Origin: Lenzites betulinus
Lineage: Eukaryota; Basidiomycota; Agaricomycetes; Polyporales; Polyporaceae
DNA length: 64,000 bases
Direction: 5' to 3'
Assembly: GCA_022264855.1 (NCBI GenBank)
Contig: JABYQU010000042.1
Location: 1-64,000, forward strand
Shown here: piece after piece, positions 8,493 to 20,209 of the stretch
Numbering within the stretch: position 1 is the stretch's first letter
How the letters are laid out: every line of letters begins with the position of its first letter
The notes under the pieces: model-generated
What the model saw: the letters and a program-made list of their open reading frames with translations, nothing else
Told to the model about the DNA's origin: nothing
The model's database searches: none
Made by a program: the position numbers and the translations under genes

Positions 8493-11400
8493 ATGACGGG
8501 CCCTGCAGCGAATCCTGGCGGCAAGATTCTCTGTCCTTGCTGCAAGAAGCTCCGGCACCCTAAAACTGTCCGAAAGCACCTTACCGGTAATGCACCTGCG
8601 ACGTATCTGGCCTCCCGTGCAGCCGACGACTCCTCGGATGACAACACCTGGGATCTGCAGGCGGATGCCCGGCCTGTCAAACGCTTTCGCGCACATCGCA
8701 GTCCAGCTGATGAACCTCCCGGCGGTGCTTCGCAGCTAACACTGCCCGGGAACACCCGGCCACAAGATGAGCACCAGGCTGGGCCTTCCACTGCAAACAC
8801 GAACAGTAGTTCAGCCGCGCAACGACCACACCTGACCAGACATGGATTAGAAGAAATCCCGCCACATGCACCTACTGAGGACGGCGTGGATGAGATGCAT
8901 GGAAGATTTCAGGATACCGGTGCGGAGTCTCCTAGTCGTCAATCAGAAGCAGACGGTTGGGCTGGCAGTATGCACTATCAGCAGGTAGCCGTGGAGGATG
9001 ACGAGCCGGAGGAGGACGATGTTCGCTACGCACCACTATCCGATGAAGAAGAAGGTCCAGTGGAGATAGATTACTCGCTGGACGATGATGAGGCAGAGTA
9101 CGAAGCAATCTCAGTGTGGGATAAGCTTGCCGAGTCTTTCATACGAGACAGCCTGATTTCCGGTATGTTATACGCTTCTGCTATGCACTTGCCAATATGA
9201 TATATATATACCCATGAGCAGACGGCGACTTGACGGAGGAGGACCTTGACATCCTACGACCGTTCACCCTCAAGGTTGAGACGCACATGCCTGGTTCCAC
9301 ATTCGCAAAACTACCCCATGCATTTCCAAGGAGCAACATCGCGACCTGGAAGACGATCCAATCCCGGGTCGCTCAGATATCCGGCTTCGAACCCGCTGTC
9401 TACCACTGCTGTGTCGACTCATGTTGCGCATACACTGGAGTCTTCGCCAACAAGAACTCCTGTCCCTATTGCAGCAAACCCCGCTATGACTCCAAAGGCC
9501 GTCCAAGGAAGGTCTTCATCTATCTCCCCATCATCCCTCGTCTCAAGGCACTCGCAGCCAACAAGACGAACACCGAGCGCATGCGCTACCGGGCCCACGA
9601 ACACTCGCATGACCCAAACATCATCAAAGACCTCATGGACTCTGCATCATATCGTTCCCTGCTCACCAAGAACGTCGTAGTCGATGGCAAGCCTCTCGGA
9701 CACAAGTTCTTCGAAGACGGACGCGATGTTGCACTAGGGCTCTCAACGGACGGCTTTGCACCCTTCAAGCGGCGCACCAAGACTGCCTGGCCGCTCATTC
9801 TGTTCAACTACAACCTCCCCCCTGAGATCCGCTTCCATCTCAAACACATCATTGGTCTCGGCGTCATTCCTGGCCCCAAAAAGCCAACCGACTTCGACTC
9901 ATTCCTGTGGCCGCTCATCCAAGAGCTCCTACGTCTTGAAGTCGGGGTGCATGCCTACGATGCTCTATCTGCTGAGTTCTTTGCACTCCGTGCATATCTA
10001 GTTCTTGTCTTTGGCGACATCCCTGCTATGTCCATGGTTATGCGTATGAAAGGGCACAACGGTGCATCGCCTTGTCGGATGTGCGAAATCGGCGCTGTTC
10101 GTGTTCCTGGCTCACGCGCTCCGACACATTATGTCCCACTGGATCGTCATCGACACCCTGACGTCCAAACCTCCGAAAATCCCATCCGGGCATACAACCC
10201 GAACGCACTACCTCTTCGCACGCACGAGGAGTTCCTTCGGCAGGCAAGGGAGGTTCAGTTTGCAGACTCAGAGGCCGCCTCCGACCGTCTCGCAAAAAGC
10301 TGTGGTATTAAAGGAATCCCCGCGCTTTCCGTCCTCTCTTCGCTGACGTTCCCAGGCTCCTTCCCTTACGACTTCATGCATCTGCTCTGGGAGAACGTCG
10401 TGAAGAACCTGATGAATCTCTGGTCCGGTCACTACAAGGAACTCGACACCGGTACAGAAACCTACCAGTTTCCTGCACACATCTGGGATGAGATCGGTGC
10501 TGCCAGTGCCGCATCGGGTGACTCTATCCCGTACATATTCGGACCTCGGCCACCTAACGTTGCCAGCGACAAGATGTCTTGGACAGCTGAACTGCGATCT
10601 TTCTGGTTCCTGTATGTTGGGCCTGTTGTCCTGCGAGGTCGCTTCTCCCGCCCAAAGTATTACGAGCACTTCATCGAACTGGTTCGCCTCATTCGAGTGT
10701 GCTTGCAATTTGAGATCACCCACACAGAGGTTGACTCTCTCGAGCGCGGCTTTATCAAATGGGTTCAAGATTATGAAGAGTAGGTCGGCCCCTCTGCCGG
10801 TCGCTTTCCCTTCTACTTTAGTGCCGCCGCTCACACGATTGTCATCATGTCAGCATATACTACCAGCACGACCCACAGCGTCTCTCGGCGTGCCCATTGA
10901 CCATCCACGCCCTTCTTCACATCGCCCAGAGCATCCGCTTTGCTGGCCCGGTATGGGCGTCCTGGGCATTTCCGATGGAGCGCTACTGTGGCTCGTTGCT
11001 TCCTGCTATCATGAACCGCCGCTACCCCTATGCTTGTCTTGACCGATATGTGCTTGACCAGGCCCGCCTTGCTCACATCAAGCTGCTATACGGACTCGAA
11101 GAGCAGCTTTCTCTCGGGCAGCGCAAGACAGCGGAAAACGACTGTGCAGTCTCCATACCTGGATGTGAGTCTCCATATACGGTGCACGCAGTGTAATATC
11201 CAAGTCGATACTCACGGGGTCATCAAGATGACTCGTGTGTCCTTCTACCAGCAAAACGGCCGTTCACTCCTTCTCGAGGACTTTGCGACAAAATTATCAG
11301 TTGCCTTTCAACGCGGTACACTGCGACGCCAGCTGCAATACGCTCCGCTCTGCCCATGGAAGTCCTCGAGTGGGCGAAAATACGGATTCTGAACGGCGGT

Positions 11401-11887
11401 GATACAATACGATCTTCAACACTGGATGCCGGAGCAGACTCGGGTGACGGACGCAATGCCAGCTATGTCCGGGTGAGTAGCAACAGTTAGCCACCTACAC
11501 ACCATACTGATCCGTATTTTGGGGCAGTATGAGCTGCTCGTCGATCGAAACACTCGATATCGGAATCGCCCAGTGGTTCTAGAGAAGCAGACGTTCTATG
11601 GGGAGCTTCAACATATCCTCCTTGTGCCCTTTGGTCCGGTTCCATCAGCGACCCCACCCCTTCTACACAACGAGACACTACTGCTTGCGGTGATCCGAAC
11701 ATGCTCCATTGAAAGCAGCGACGACCGGCTAGACCTCCATTTCTACAAGCAGCTTGGGCGGACGGAAGTTGTCGACCTCACGACAATTCAGTGCGTAGTT
11801 GGCCGCATTCACGACCGTGGCCGATATGCTATCATCGACCGTAGCGGTGCTCTATCTCGGGCACTGTACGTCGACGAAGATGCTTGA
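8493..11887 (+). CDS. tnp2-family transposase (Transposase_21, CACTA superfamily)
   Basis: Exons 8493-9162, 9222-10779, 10854-11164, 11228-11472 and 11528-11887 join without a stop to give 1,047 residues, a normal length for basidiomycete tnp2 transposases. The N-terminus has a zinc-binding-like CPCCKKLRHPKTVRKHL, followed by an acidic low-complexity region. From about residue 225 the tnp2 core begins. It includes a cysteine cluster (YHCCVDSC...CPYC), DVALGLSTDGFAPFKRR, the PLILFNYNLPPEIRFH block, GHNGASPCRMCEI, and FPYDFMHLLWENVVKNL. The C-terminal half (SWAFPMERYCGSLLPA; IQCVVGRIHDRGRYAIIDRS) is the usual downstream domain. Three introns have strong donors (GTATGT, GTAGGT, GTGAGT); intron 3 uses an AAG acceptor. 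The start was chosen at 8493 because it directly precedes the zinc-like motif; an upstream in-frame ATG at 8307 adds 62 uncharacteristic residues. Confidence 0.85.
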
Positions 11888-12830
11888 GCTGGTGCTCTGC
11901 TCATCACACAACATCGACAATAACCTTATCCCGGAGGGCGCCACCGCACGCGTCGTTGCGGCGCTCCTAGTAGGCAGTCAAGCGGTTCGCGTCGTCGCGG
12001 CGCAGGGCTGCAGTTGCGCAACCCCAGTTCTTGCCTCCGCTCCTGACGCATGCCACTGCGCGACAAATGGCGTCTGCTTGTGCCCGGCCCCACCGTCTGT
12101 GCTTCGAGTCGCGATCATCTGGCTCCCTGTGCGCCCACGCTGCCTTCAAATCCCTGCTGTCATCACTGCCAGCCTTCCCACATGGACAGCTCTACCCCGG
12201 CTCCCCACCATATAGTCCCTCCACCGTATTAGCTAAGTTGCCCCTCTCCTAAGCCACGGTAATCGATCGTGCTTCACTGCCGCCCTCCCTGCCGCAAGCC
12301 GCTGCCATCTGCCTTCGTACTAGTCACACTCCCCCAGCAGGGTGTTTCGCTCTGTACCTCCATGCCGAGCCCCCACTCTATCCCTCCCACACTGCGGCAG
12401 CGGTGCTCGCACAGCACCTGACTCAAACCCCCGGGCCGGCGCGTTCAATCCTTCGTCAACGTGCACACTCGTATCCACGCCGACAGTGACGGATCCGGAC
12501 GCGAGCTCACTCGCTGCAGGGCGGGCACACTTTCAAGTGGGCCGCCTTCAGTGCTCTTCTAAGTTGCTGGTCTCGGAGGTCACCGCCCTCGTCTGCATTG
12601 ATATTGTTATCCATCATTTGTAGAACACACCTTATTGATACCCGTGTACGACGACTCTCGCACCGCAGATTATAGCAGTGACTTGTTGGCATTTTCACAA
12701 CACATAAAGTAGTACATGTAGGCGCCTGAACCTCTCGGTTGGTGTCGATGAAAAATCACCATGTTGCCCAGTGAAAATCCGGGCGTCCGATTTCACGCCT
12801 TTTACCACTACCCCCACCTTGCCACCACCT
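11888..12830. other. Non-coding right part of the tnp2 element
   Basis: Pyrimidine-rich sequence with short open frames lacking protein-like composition. TCACC-type motifs reappear from about 12756. Confidence 0.45.
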
Positions 12831-13052
12831 TCGCAGGCGAAGTCGCATATTCACCACGTAAAGTCGTAGCGCCCACGACTTCCGAGGCGCGTAGTGATAC
12901 GCGCCAGGCGCCGTTCGAGTTACTGATAGTAATACTACTACACTAGAAGATACCCGTGCCTTTGGCACGGAATTTTGCTTTCTTTACCAGTGTAATTGCT
13001 TTATAAATTTTGGAGGGCCCGCCACCCCGCAGGGCGGGGTGGCGGGCCCTCC
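12831..13052. repeat. Cluster of perfect hairpins, including a 19-bp stem
   Basis: Consecutive perfect stem-loops within 220 bp: CTTCGC-AG-GCGAAG; AAGTCGT-AGCGCCC-ACGACTT; GGCGCGTA-GTGA-TACGCGCC; TTACT-GAT-AGTAA; CCGTGCC-TTT-GGCACGG; and a 19-bp stem with 3-nt loop, 13012-13030 paired with 13034-13052. The spacing and regularity are not explained by coding sequence. It marks the presumed right subterminal region of the tnp2 element. Confidence 0.7.
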
Positions 13053-14026
13053 CGCACGCGGGTTCGACAGCGCAGACTCACAATTGGCCGTCAACAGTAA
13101 GAAGCGAACTCAGACGTATCGTAGTGACTATGTGAGAACTCCGGTTCTAGACTACTTACTTGTGCCAAACCGGTTTCGAGGACTAAAGAACTGCGACCTT
13201 CAGAGCACTCGCAAGATGCCACCGGCGGGACCGTTGACATACTCACCTTCTTCAAGCAGCAAATATAACCCGTGGCCCGGGTCCCAGTTTGCCTACTTTA
13301 GGTTACCCTGTGTCTATGTCTATCTACATTGTCGCGCGCGGCCGCTTACCTAGCTCACTCACGCAGCTCACTTACCTGTGCTTAATGTTTACCCCGTAAC
13401 CTGCGTGAGTTCGAAGTGAAATCCTGACCCAAGAACCGGTCTCAAAGCCGCGTCCTGCGTTCCGGACGCCAGTGAGCAAAGCCACGGTGACGGTGCCCCC
13501 ACCGACCTTATATGCACCCGGGCCATGTATATGTCTAGAAAAATCGATTGTGAGCACTGTTCTAGATATTTCGTCAGGCTACATCGCTGATGACGTTGCA
13601 TGCTGCATCTAGTAGGTTTCGGCACACATGATAGAATGATCGAGAATACACGATACGTCTCGATAGAGAAACCGCGCCCTCGCGAGCGTGGTCACGGCAG
13701 TTAGAAGGGAGAAATGGCCGCTAGTTCCGCAGCGCGCAACACGGGCGCCTACCAAACATCTGTACAACTTGCACACCAAAATCGATACTCTTGAGCTCTC
13801 TCTTCCCCTCCTAGATACTTCAATGAGTCGCCGAGTGTTCAATGCAATGTACTTAGCTGCTACTGCAATATAATGGGTGCATGAATCTCCCAGAAACAGC
13901 GACATTTGCGTGTTTGTTTCTAAAACAGGCAACTTCCGAAAAAGGAGACCGATGCTCTTTACAATAGAAGATAGTACTAATGGTATTACAGTAGATGTAA
14001 CAGCTTGTTTAGAAAGGCCTTACCTG
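13053..14026. other. No recognisable gene
   Basis: Nothing supportable apart from short ORFs. The final 50 bp merge into the conserved upstream block of the F-box gene. Confidence 0.5.
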
Positions 14027-14081
14027 CTTGGACCTCTGCTATCACCATCTTCACCGCACTTAATGTCCCATAGCGTGCAAT
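14027..14081 (+). promoter_or_regulatory. Conserved upstream block of the F-box/LRR family
   Basis: The sequence GCTTGGACCTCT...CACCATCTTCACCGC...TTAA(T/G)GTCCCA just before the ATG recurs upstream of the F-box genes at 2000-2068 (minus) and 25518-25575 (minus), and as an orphan at 40015-40074 (plus). It is a 5' UTR or proximal promoter conserved better than expected for neutral sequence. Confidence 0.65.
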
Positions 14082-16013
14082 ATGCTCTCAGACGAGGAAT
14101 CCTCCCTCACCGAGCTTTCTTCAAGTGAGGACGAGTTTGAAGTCGTAGCGAAGACGGAGAGGGAAAGTCCTACCACGGCGTTGACCTCTAAGAGTCTCCT
14201 GTCTCTGAATCTCGATATTCTCCATATCATCCTCCAGCTTGTCCATACCGATCGCAATCTTGGCCTACTTTCTTCCACGTGTCGCTTGGTGCGTCAACTG
14301 TCTATGCCCATTCTCTTCGCGCGGGTCCTACTCTTGTTAAGTGTTACAAACCCGCAACGCTTCATCCCCAAGGGTCTCTGGCCACATATTCGGTGCGTAC
14401 ACAATGACGACACTGGTTTCCTTAAACTAACCAAAACATAGAACTCTGACGTTCTTTAACAATGTCGATGTTAATCCGGACAAAATCGTGCCCCGTCGCG
14501 CCTCTCACAAACACCCTCATCATAAATTCTTTCTGGATGCCTTGGGAAAAATGAAAAGGCTGCGCAACATTGTTGGAGACAATATCGGACGCATGGGTTT
14601 GCCGTTCTGGGCACTCGACGCTGTTTTCTCTACGCCCCAGATCTCTTCTGTCCAGTTCGGACCGTCGATATGCCTCCTGGCGGAACTCGACCCCAGTATC
14701 CCCAAACATCTTCGGCTCACCGGTCCTGTCCCCTCTCTTACATCCTTCCGCAGACCCCCGAACGACATAGGGTACTCTAAGGAGCCGGAGGAGGCAAAAC
14801 TAATCCTCTGCCTATTCAAGCAAATCCATCGTACCATCGAGGTCGTGGAGATGTCAATCGAAACCGCGCCGTTTGGAGCGTTCCGGAGGAGGGACTGGCC
14901 ATGTCTCCGCGAGCTTGTCCTTCGCGGGGGACCGCGACGCTCCCTGCGTGCGTACCTGCTCGAGAACCTGACGCGGATGCCAAACCTGCGTGTTCTCAAG
15001 CTCGAGGTCGCACACTCTCCTGGATCAGGGCCGCAGCGCATATGTCCCCCTGGCTGGACGGGCGGATGTCCGTGGCCGAAGCTAGAGGTCCTGACGGTCT
15101 CGAACCCGCACCCGGACGAGGAACTGTTCGCGCACCTGCCGAGCAGCCTTCAGGAGCTGACAATACGGTGTTTTCCTCGACGCTACGCTGTGGCGTATTC
15201 GTGGGCAAAGGAGATCAAGATTATGCACGAATATGGCTGGGGTTTGACTCTGCCGACGTCCCACGAGCTGTTGTGGCTCCTGAGGCGATGTGGGACGTCG
15301 CTTGTCCGCCTTCGACACCTTGACATCGAGTTTGCAGCGTGCTCGGAAGATATCGGGCTTATGCGGCACATCGCAGCTGTGTTCCCCACGCTGGCGTTCC
15401 TTCAAATATTCCGCTATTGCACCGATGGTTCCGAGCAGGATATGGCTTTCTGGGTAAGTGCGTTCGCTCTCTGTGGCTGCCCTCGCCGATGACGCGCACA
15501 ACAGGCCGCGCTGGGGAAAGCCCTCGCCCCCCTGACCACGCTGCGTCTGCTTCGGGTGCACTTCGACTTGAGACCAACAGAACACGCTGGCGACACGCCA
15601 GGGTTCTACGAAGAAATCGAGGGCACTACCCCACAACACGAACAGGCGATGAACGCGCTTTCACATCCCCTCAGCCCGACCGTCCAATTCGTATGTGTAA
15701 TGGTTCTATGTGGAAGTTCCTTTCAGTGGATGCCATATCGTATCGTTCGTGACCCTGCAAGTGGCGAAGCATTGCGACTCGAAAGTGCAGTGCCCTATAG
15801 GTGTATCGATGGGTACTGGTATGTCTTCTGCTTATTACTATTACTAAGATGTGCTCACCCGTGTGGCTCATGCCTCGCAGCATGTTTGAAGCAGACAGAA
15901 CGTCGCGCCGTCGCCGCAGACGTTATGTCCGTCGAATATACCTGACAAGCCGATTCAAGCGTACCGCGCCCTATCAGTACCACAAACGGGTGAGTTGTAC
16001 CCGTATAGTCTAG
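14082..16013 (+). CDS. F-box/LRR protein, intact family member
   Basis: Exons 14082-14392, 14442-15453, 15505-15818 and 15881-16013 encode 589 residues. Introns are 49, 51 and 62 bp with GTGCGT, GTAAGT and GTATGT donors. The N-terminus MLSDEESSLTELSSSEDEFE is acidic. An F-box follows at about residues 38-85 (SLLSLNLDILHIILQLV, LLSSTCRLVRQLSMPILF). The rest is a leucine-rich repeat-like region (LRELVLRGGPRRSLRAYLL, NLRVLKLEVAHS, LEVLTVSNPHPDEELF, LQELTIRCFPRRYAVAY). The F-box is expected to bind Skp1 in an SCF ubiquitin ligase; the substrate is unknown. It is the only complete member of this subfamily here; the copies at 1.4-2.0 kb and 22.4-25.5 kb are broken. The last exon is Arg-rich and differs from the split paralogue, so the C-terminus is the least certain part. 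Confidence 0.8.
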
Positions 16014-16265
16014 TCGTCTTGGGAGTATGTATCGGCCTAGTGTATGGCAACGTCGTATAGGTACCAGCTGCCAACTTGTGAGAACTACATGTATTAATGC
16101 GCTGTTAGGCGAGTTTAAATGTGCAAAGAGGGATCCTTGAGGGCAAACGTACCACAGACCGCAGTGGTGGTGCACGAAACAAAGAACGCTGCAATGCGGA
16201 AACAGCATGGGCGCCTGTAACGCGTGAACCTTCCGGCACCGCCGCCACAGCGTAACCCTTCTTGA

Positions 16266-17492
<1,227 letters not shown>

Positions 17493-18604
17493 TCAAGGAG
17501 AAGGAGGTGACGATTGCGTTTCTGCAGCCTGTGTCGGTTCTGGCACGCCCTTGAAGCCCAGACAGACCCAGTAACCTTCCGCAGATTCAGTCCTACTGGC
17601 GGGCGGCTTGATAAATGTCACCAGGTTAAAGTATGGGTCCAGGAATTGCTTGCGGAACCGGTTCGCGCTCGGCGACGCAAAATGCTTCAACCTGCATAAA
17701 TGTCAGCATGCGAGTTTACCACAGACGACGCACCAAAGGGCAGCATGGACACATACACCAGCGCACCCGCCTTCCGCTTGCCCACGCTCTCCGCCGTGCG
17801 CAGATGTCGGCGCACGAACTCGAACACGCTCTGCGAGAGCAGCATCCCCGACTCGGTGTCCGCCGTCGTATTCCCCGTAAAGTTCGCAGCCATGTCCGAC
17901 AGCACGACGTCCGCCTTGCCGTCGCCGCCCGCGTCGCCGCCCGCGAGCAGCTCCGCGATGCACTCGTCCGCCTCGGGCGAGAGGAAGTCCATCTGCACCG
18001 TCTTCACGCCTGGGATGGGCTCTATCCGGAGGAGGTCCACCGCGACGATCGTCCCGCGGCCGACCTGGCGCGGCGCCTCGTCCTTCCTCGCATCGAGCTC
18101 CAGCAGATCCATCCCGTCGTCCTCCGCCTCCGGCGCCGTGTCCCACCCCGCCCTTCCCTTCCCCTTCTGCGCCTTCTCTCTCTCCTCGCGCTTCAATCCA
18201 AACCCAGTATACTTCGCCGCCCCCGGCCCCCGCGCCCCCGGTCCCCCGCCATACACCGGCGGCGCCTCCGTCCACCCGAGCTTGCCCGCGACGACCTGGC
18301 TCCACCCGCCAGGCGCAGCACCGAGGTCGACAACGGCGCGGACGTGCGGCGCATCGAGGAAGTGGAACGTGCGGTCGAGCTCGATGAGCTTGAACGCGGA
18401 GCGCGCGCGAAAGTGCACCGGGTACGCGAGGCGCGCCTTAACGTATGGGTCGCGGAACTGCCGCGCGAGCCACGCGCGCGAGGATGGCGGGTGTTTGTGC
18501 GAGAGCGTCGGGAGCGTGGGGCGGAGGGGCATGCGGGAGAGTGCAAAGTTGTGCAAACGGCGTGCAGCGAAGAAGGTAAGTAGCGTAGACGCCCACGTGA
18601 ACAT
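17493..18604 (-). CDS. MRM2: Mitochondrial 21S rRNA 2'-O-ribose methyltransferase (MRM2-like, FtsJ fold)
   Basis: FtsJ/RrmJ family enzyme that transfers a methyl group from S-adenosylmethionine to a ribose 2'-OH of the mitochondrial large rRNA. Exons 18604-17757 and 17691-17493 give 348 residues; the 65-bp intron (GTATGT...CTGAC...GCAG) joins GALV to LKHFASPS. The K-D-K-E tetrad is visible: RARSAFKLIEL (K), VLSDMAANFTGN (D), VLKHF (K), SRTESAEGYWVCLGFK (E). The SAM loop is VVDLGAAPGGWSQV. The start MFTWASTLLTFFAARRLHNF has the look of a mitochondrial presequence; an upstream in-frame ATG at 18694 exists but adds no family sequence. Unusual: about 70 Gly/Ala- and charge-rich residues are inserted between the SAM loop and IVAVDLLRIEPIPGV. 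Confidence 0.88.
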
Positions 18605-18759
18605 AATATCTTCGAACAGGCGCCGGGTCGACCGTACGCTCCAACTTGATGTCCGCGATGTAGAACGCTTTGAGAACGCCTGCACACGACCCATGAACTG
18701 GGCTGTAGTACGGATATCTACTCCGAGAGTTCATGAACCGGACGGAATGATAACACCAT

Positions 18760-18925
18760 GGTAAGAGGCAGTCCCGATACGCGTACTTCATGGACACGCT
18801 TATACCGTCCGATACACTCAGGCTGCCAGCCATACTGCGAAGCACACCAGATCTTTCGAAATGCTTCGCCGCTTGTGCAGTCGCGAGAAATACAATATCC
18901 ATGCCAGTGTCACTCACCGGTATTG
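18760..18925 (-). pseudogene. Small relic of the F-box/LRR family 3' end
   Basis: On the minus strand, TSGEAFR...PECIGRY aligns with SREAFRVECADKEYECIDGYR of the split F-box gene, and the DNA shares AAGC(G/C)GCGAAGCATTTCGA and GAGTGTATCG. About 150 bp are recognisable and the frame is broken on both sides. It lies between the MRM2-like gene and P450-1. Confidence 0.45.
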
Positions 18926-20209
18926 TACACGGGGCCCAACCGAGCGTAACTGGGTGTCACCCAACGCGGTGCCCCGGGGACCGGTACTAATACTTACCTG
19001 GAGCGCCGATAGTACCGATACTGTGCATTGATTAAAGATTCGTTCTAAACGGACACAATGCCCAAGCGTCCCATCTACCACCGGTGAGCTCGTAAACAGA
19101 CATATAGCTCCACGGAATATACTCATCCCTTCGAAGACATACCGCAAATACCTTAGTCACTGTCACCCAGCGCCGGTGTCAAGTCCCCGAGTCGTCCCAA
19201 TATAATCACTCGAAACACCACTCAACTTCGCGCCTGTCTACTGGGCATGAGGGTTGGATTACACGCCCTCCTCAGCCGTCTCTCGTACGTCGCGCGCTGA
19301 CGCTCACTCCTATGTCAGCCCGGCTCTGCTAGTTTACGAGTGCCCACCAGCCTTGTTTCTGACCATGAGGAACGTCGAAATTGCCAATCTGGCTTACTAG
19401 CCTTGAATGTATCAGTGAAAAACGTTCTCAGCTGTGGTGCCGTCTCAGATTTGCGTTTGTGGGCGGTGAGTCTTCTTATTAGATTCTATGTACTGAGCAC
19501 ACAGGGCCGGATATTCACCGTCCCATCAGCCGCTGGCACGAACCGATCCTATCTGATTCGCTCTCGGTTTACGGTCCCTCTGATGTATGTGCTATATGTT
19601 TTCTCACTCTGAGAATTGGTGAAATTTATTGAAAACGTGCATTTGTGTAGGGGGGTAACCTTCCGACCTGAGACGGCTGCCGGCCATTTTCCCGCCGGGG
19701 GACTTTGGCGACGAAGAAGTTCATGCGTTGACCACGCTTTATCCAAAGTCTGCGCCCATAATCGTGGCCGTCGCGTGTTTGACCAAAGCATAGGGCCAAC
19801 GCACTGCGGTCAGGTGGCGAGCTTCAGGTTGCAGGGTGAAGCTTCTTCGCCAACGCCAAATCAAAACCTCTCCGAGTCGTCATCTGTTGTGAGCCGTCTC
19901 CCTACGCTCCTGGACCCTCTCCCTCACTCCCGGGCGCTCCCCATCTTCATGGCTGTAATACTATGGCGTACTCGCCGATCGTCACAGGATTGTGCGTGAC
20001 TTCCTGCCGATGAATTTCGAATACGGTCCTGCGTTGACTGCGCTGGGCCCCGGGATAAGCGATGCCTACCACGCTGAGCCCTGCAAATTCGCCAACCGAC
20101 CCCTTTCCTTCGGTCCTACCACGCTTATGAGCGCATATATGCCTCGTCTGCTATAGTGAGTCGGTCTTCCCCATTTCCCCGCCCTCCAACTCATCCCGTC
20201 TGTACTCCT
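18926..20209. other. Divergent intergenic region, no recognisable gene
   Basis: 1.3 kb upstream of P450-1. Only short open frames without protein-like features; it includes the 5' region of P450-1. Confidence 0.45.

Larger units (their letters stand above)
6720..13055 (+). mobile_element. CACTA/EnSpm-like DNA transposon, apparently autonomous
   Basis: Two divergent spliced genes share a 315-bp promoter region: an intact tnp2-family transposase (8493-11887, plus) and a coiled-coil companion (8177-7259, minus). Both flanks carry TTCACC-type motifs and the right flank is packed with short perfect hairpins. Ends are approximate: no clean CACTA...TAGTG pair with a short target duplication could be proven by eye. 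All exons of the transposase are open, so the copy may be recently active. Confidence 0.6.
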
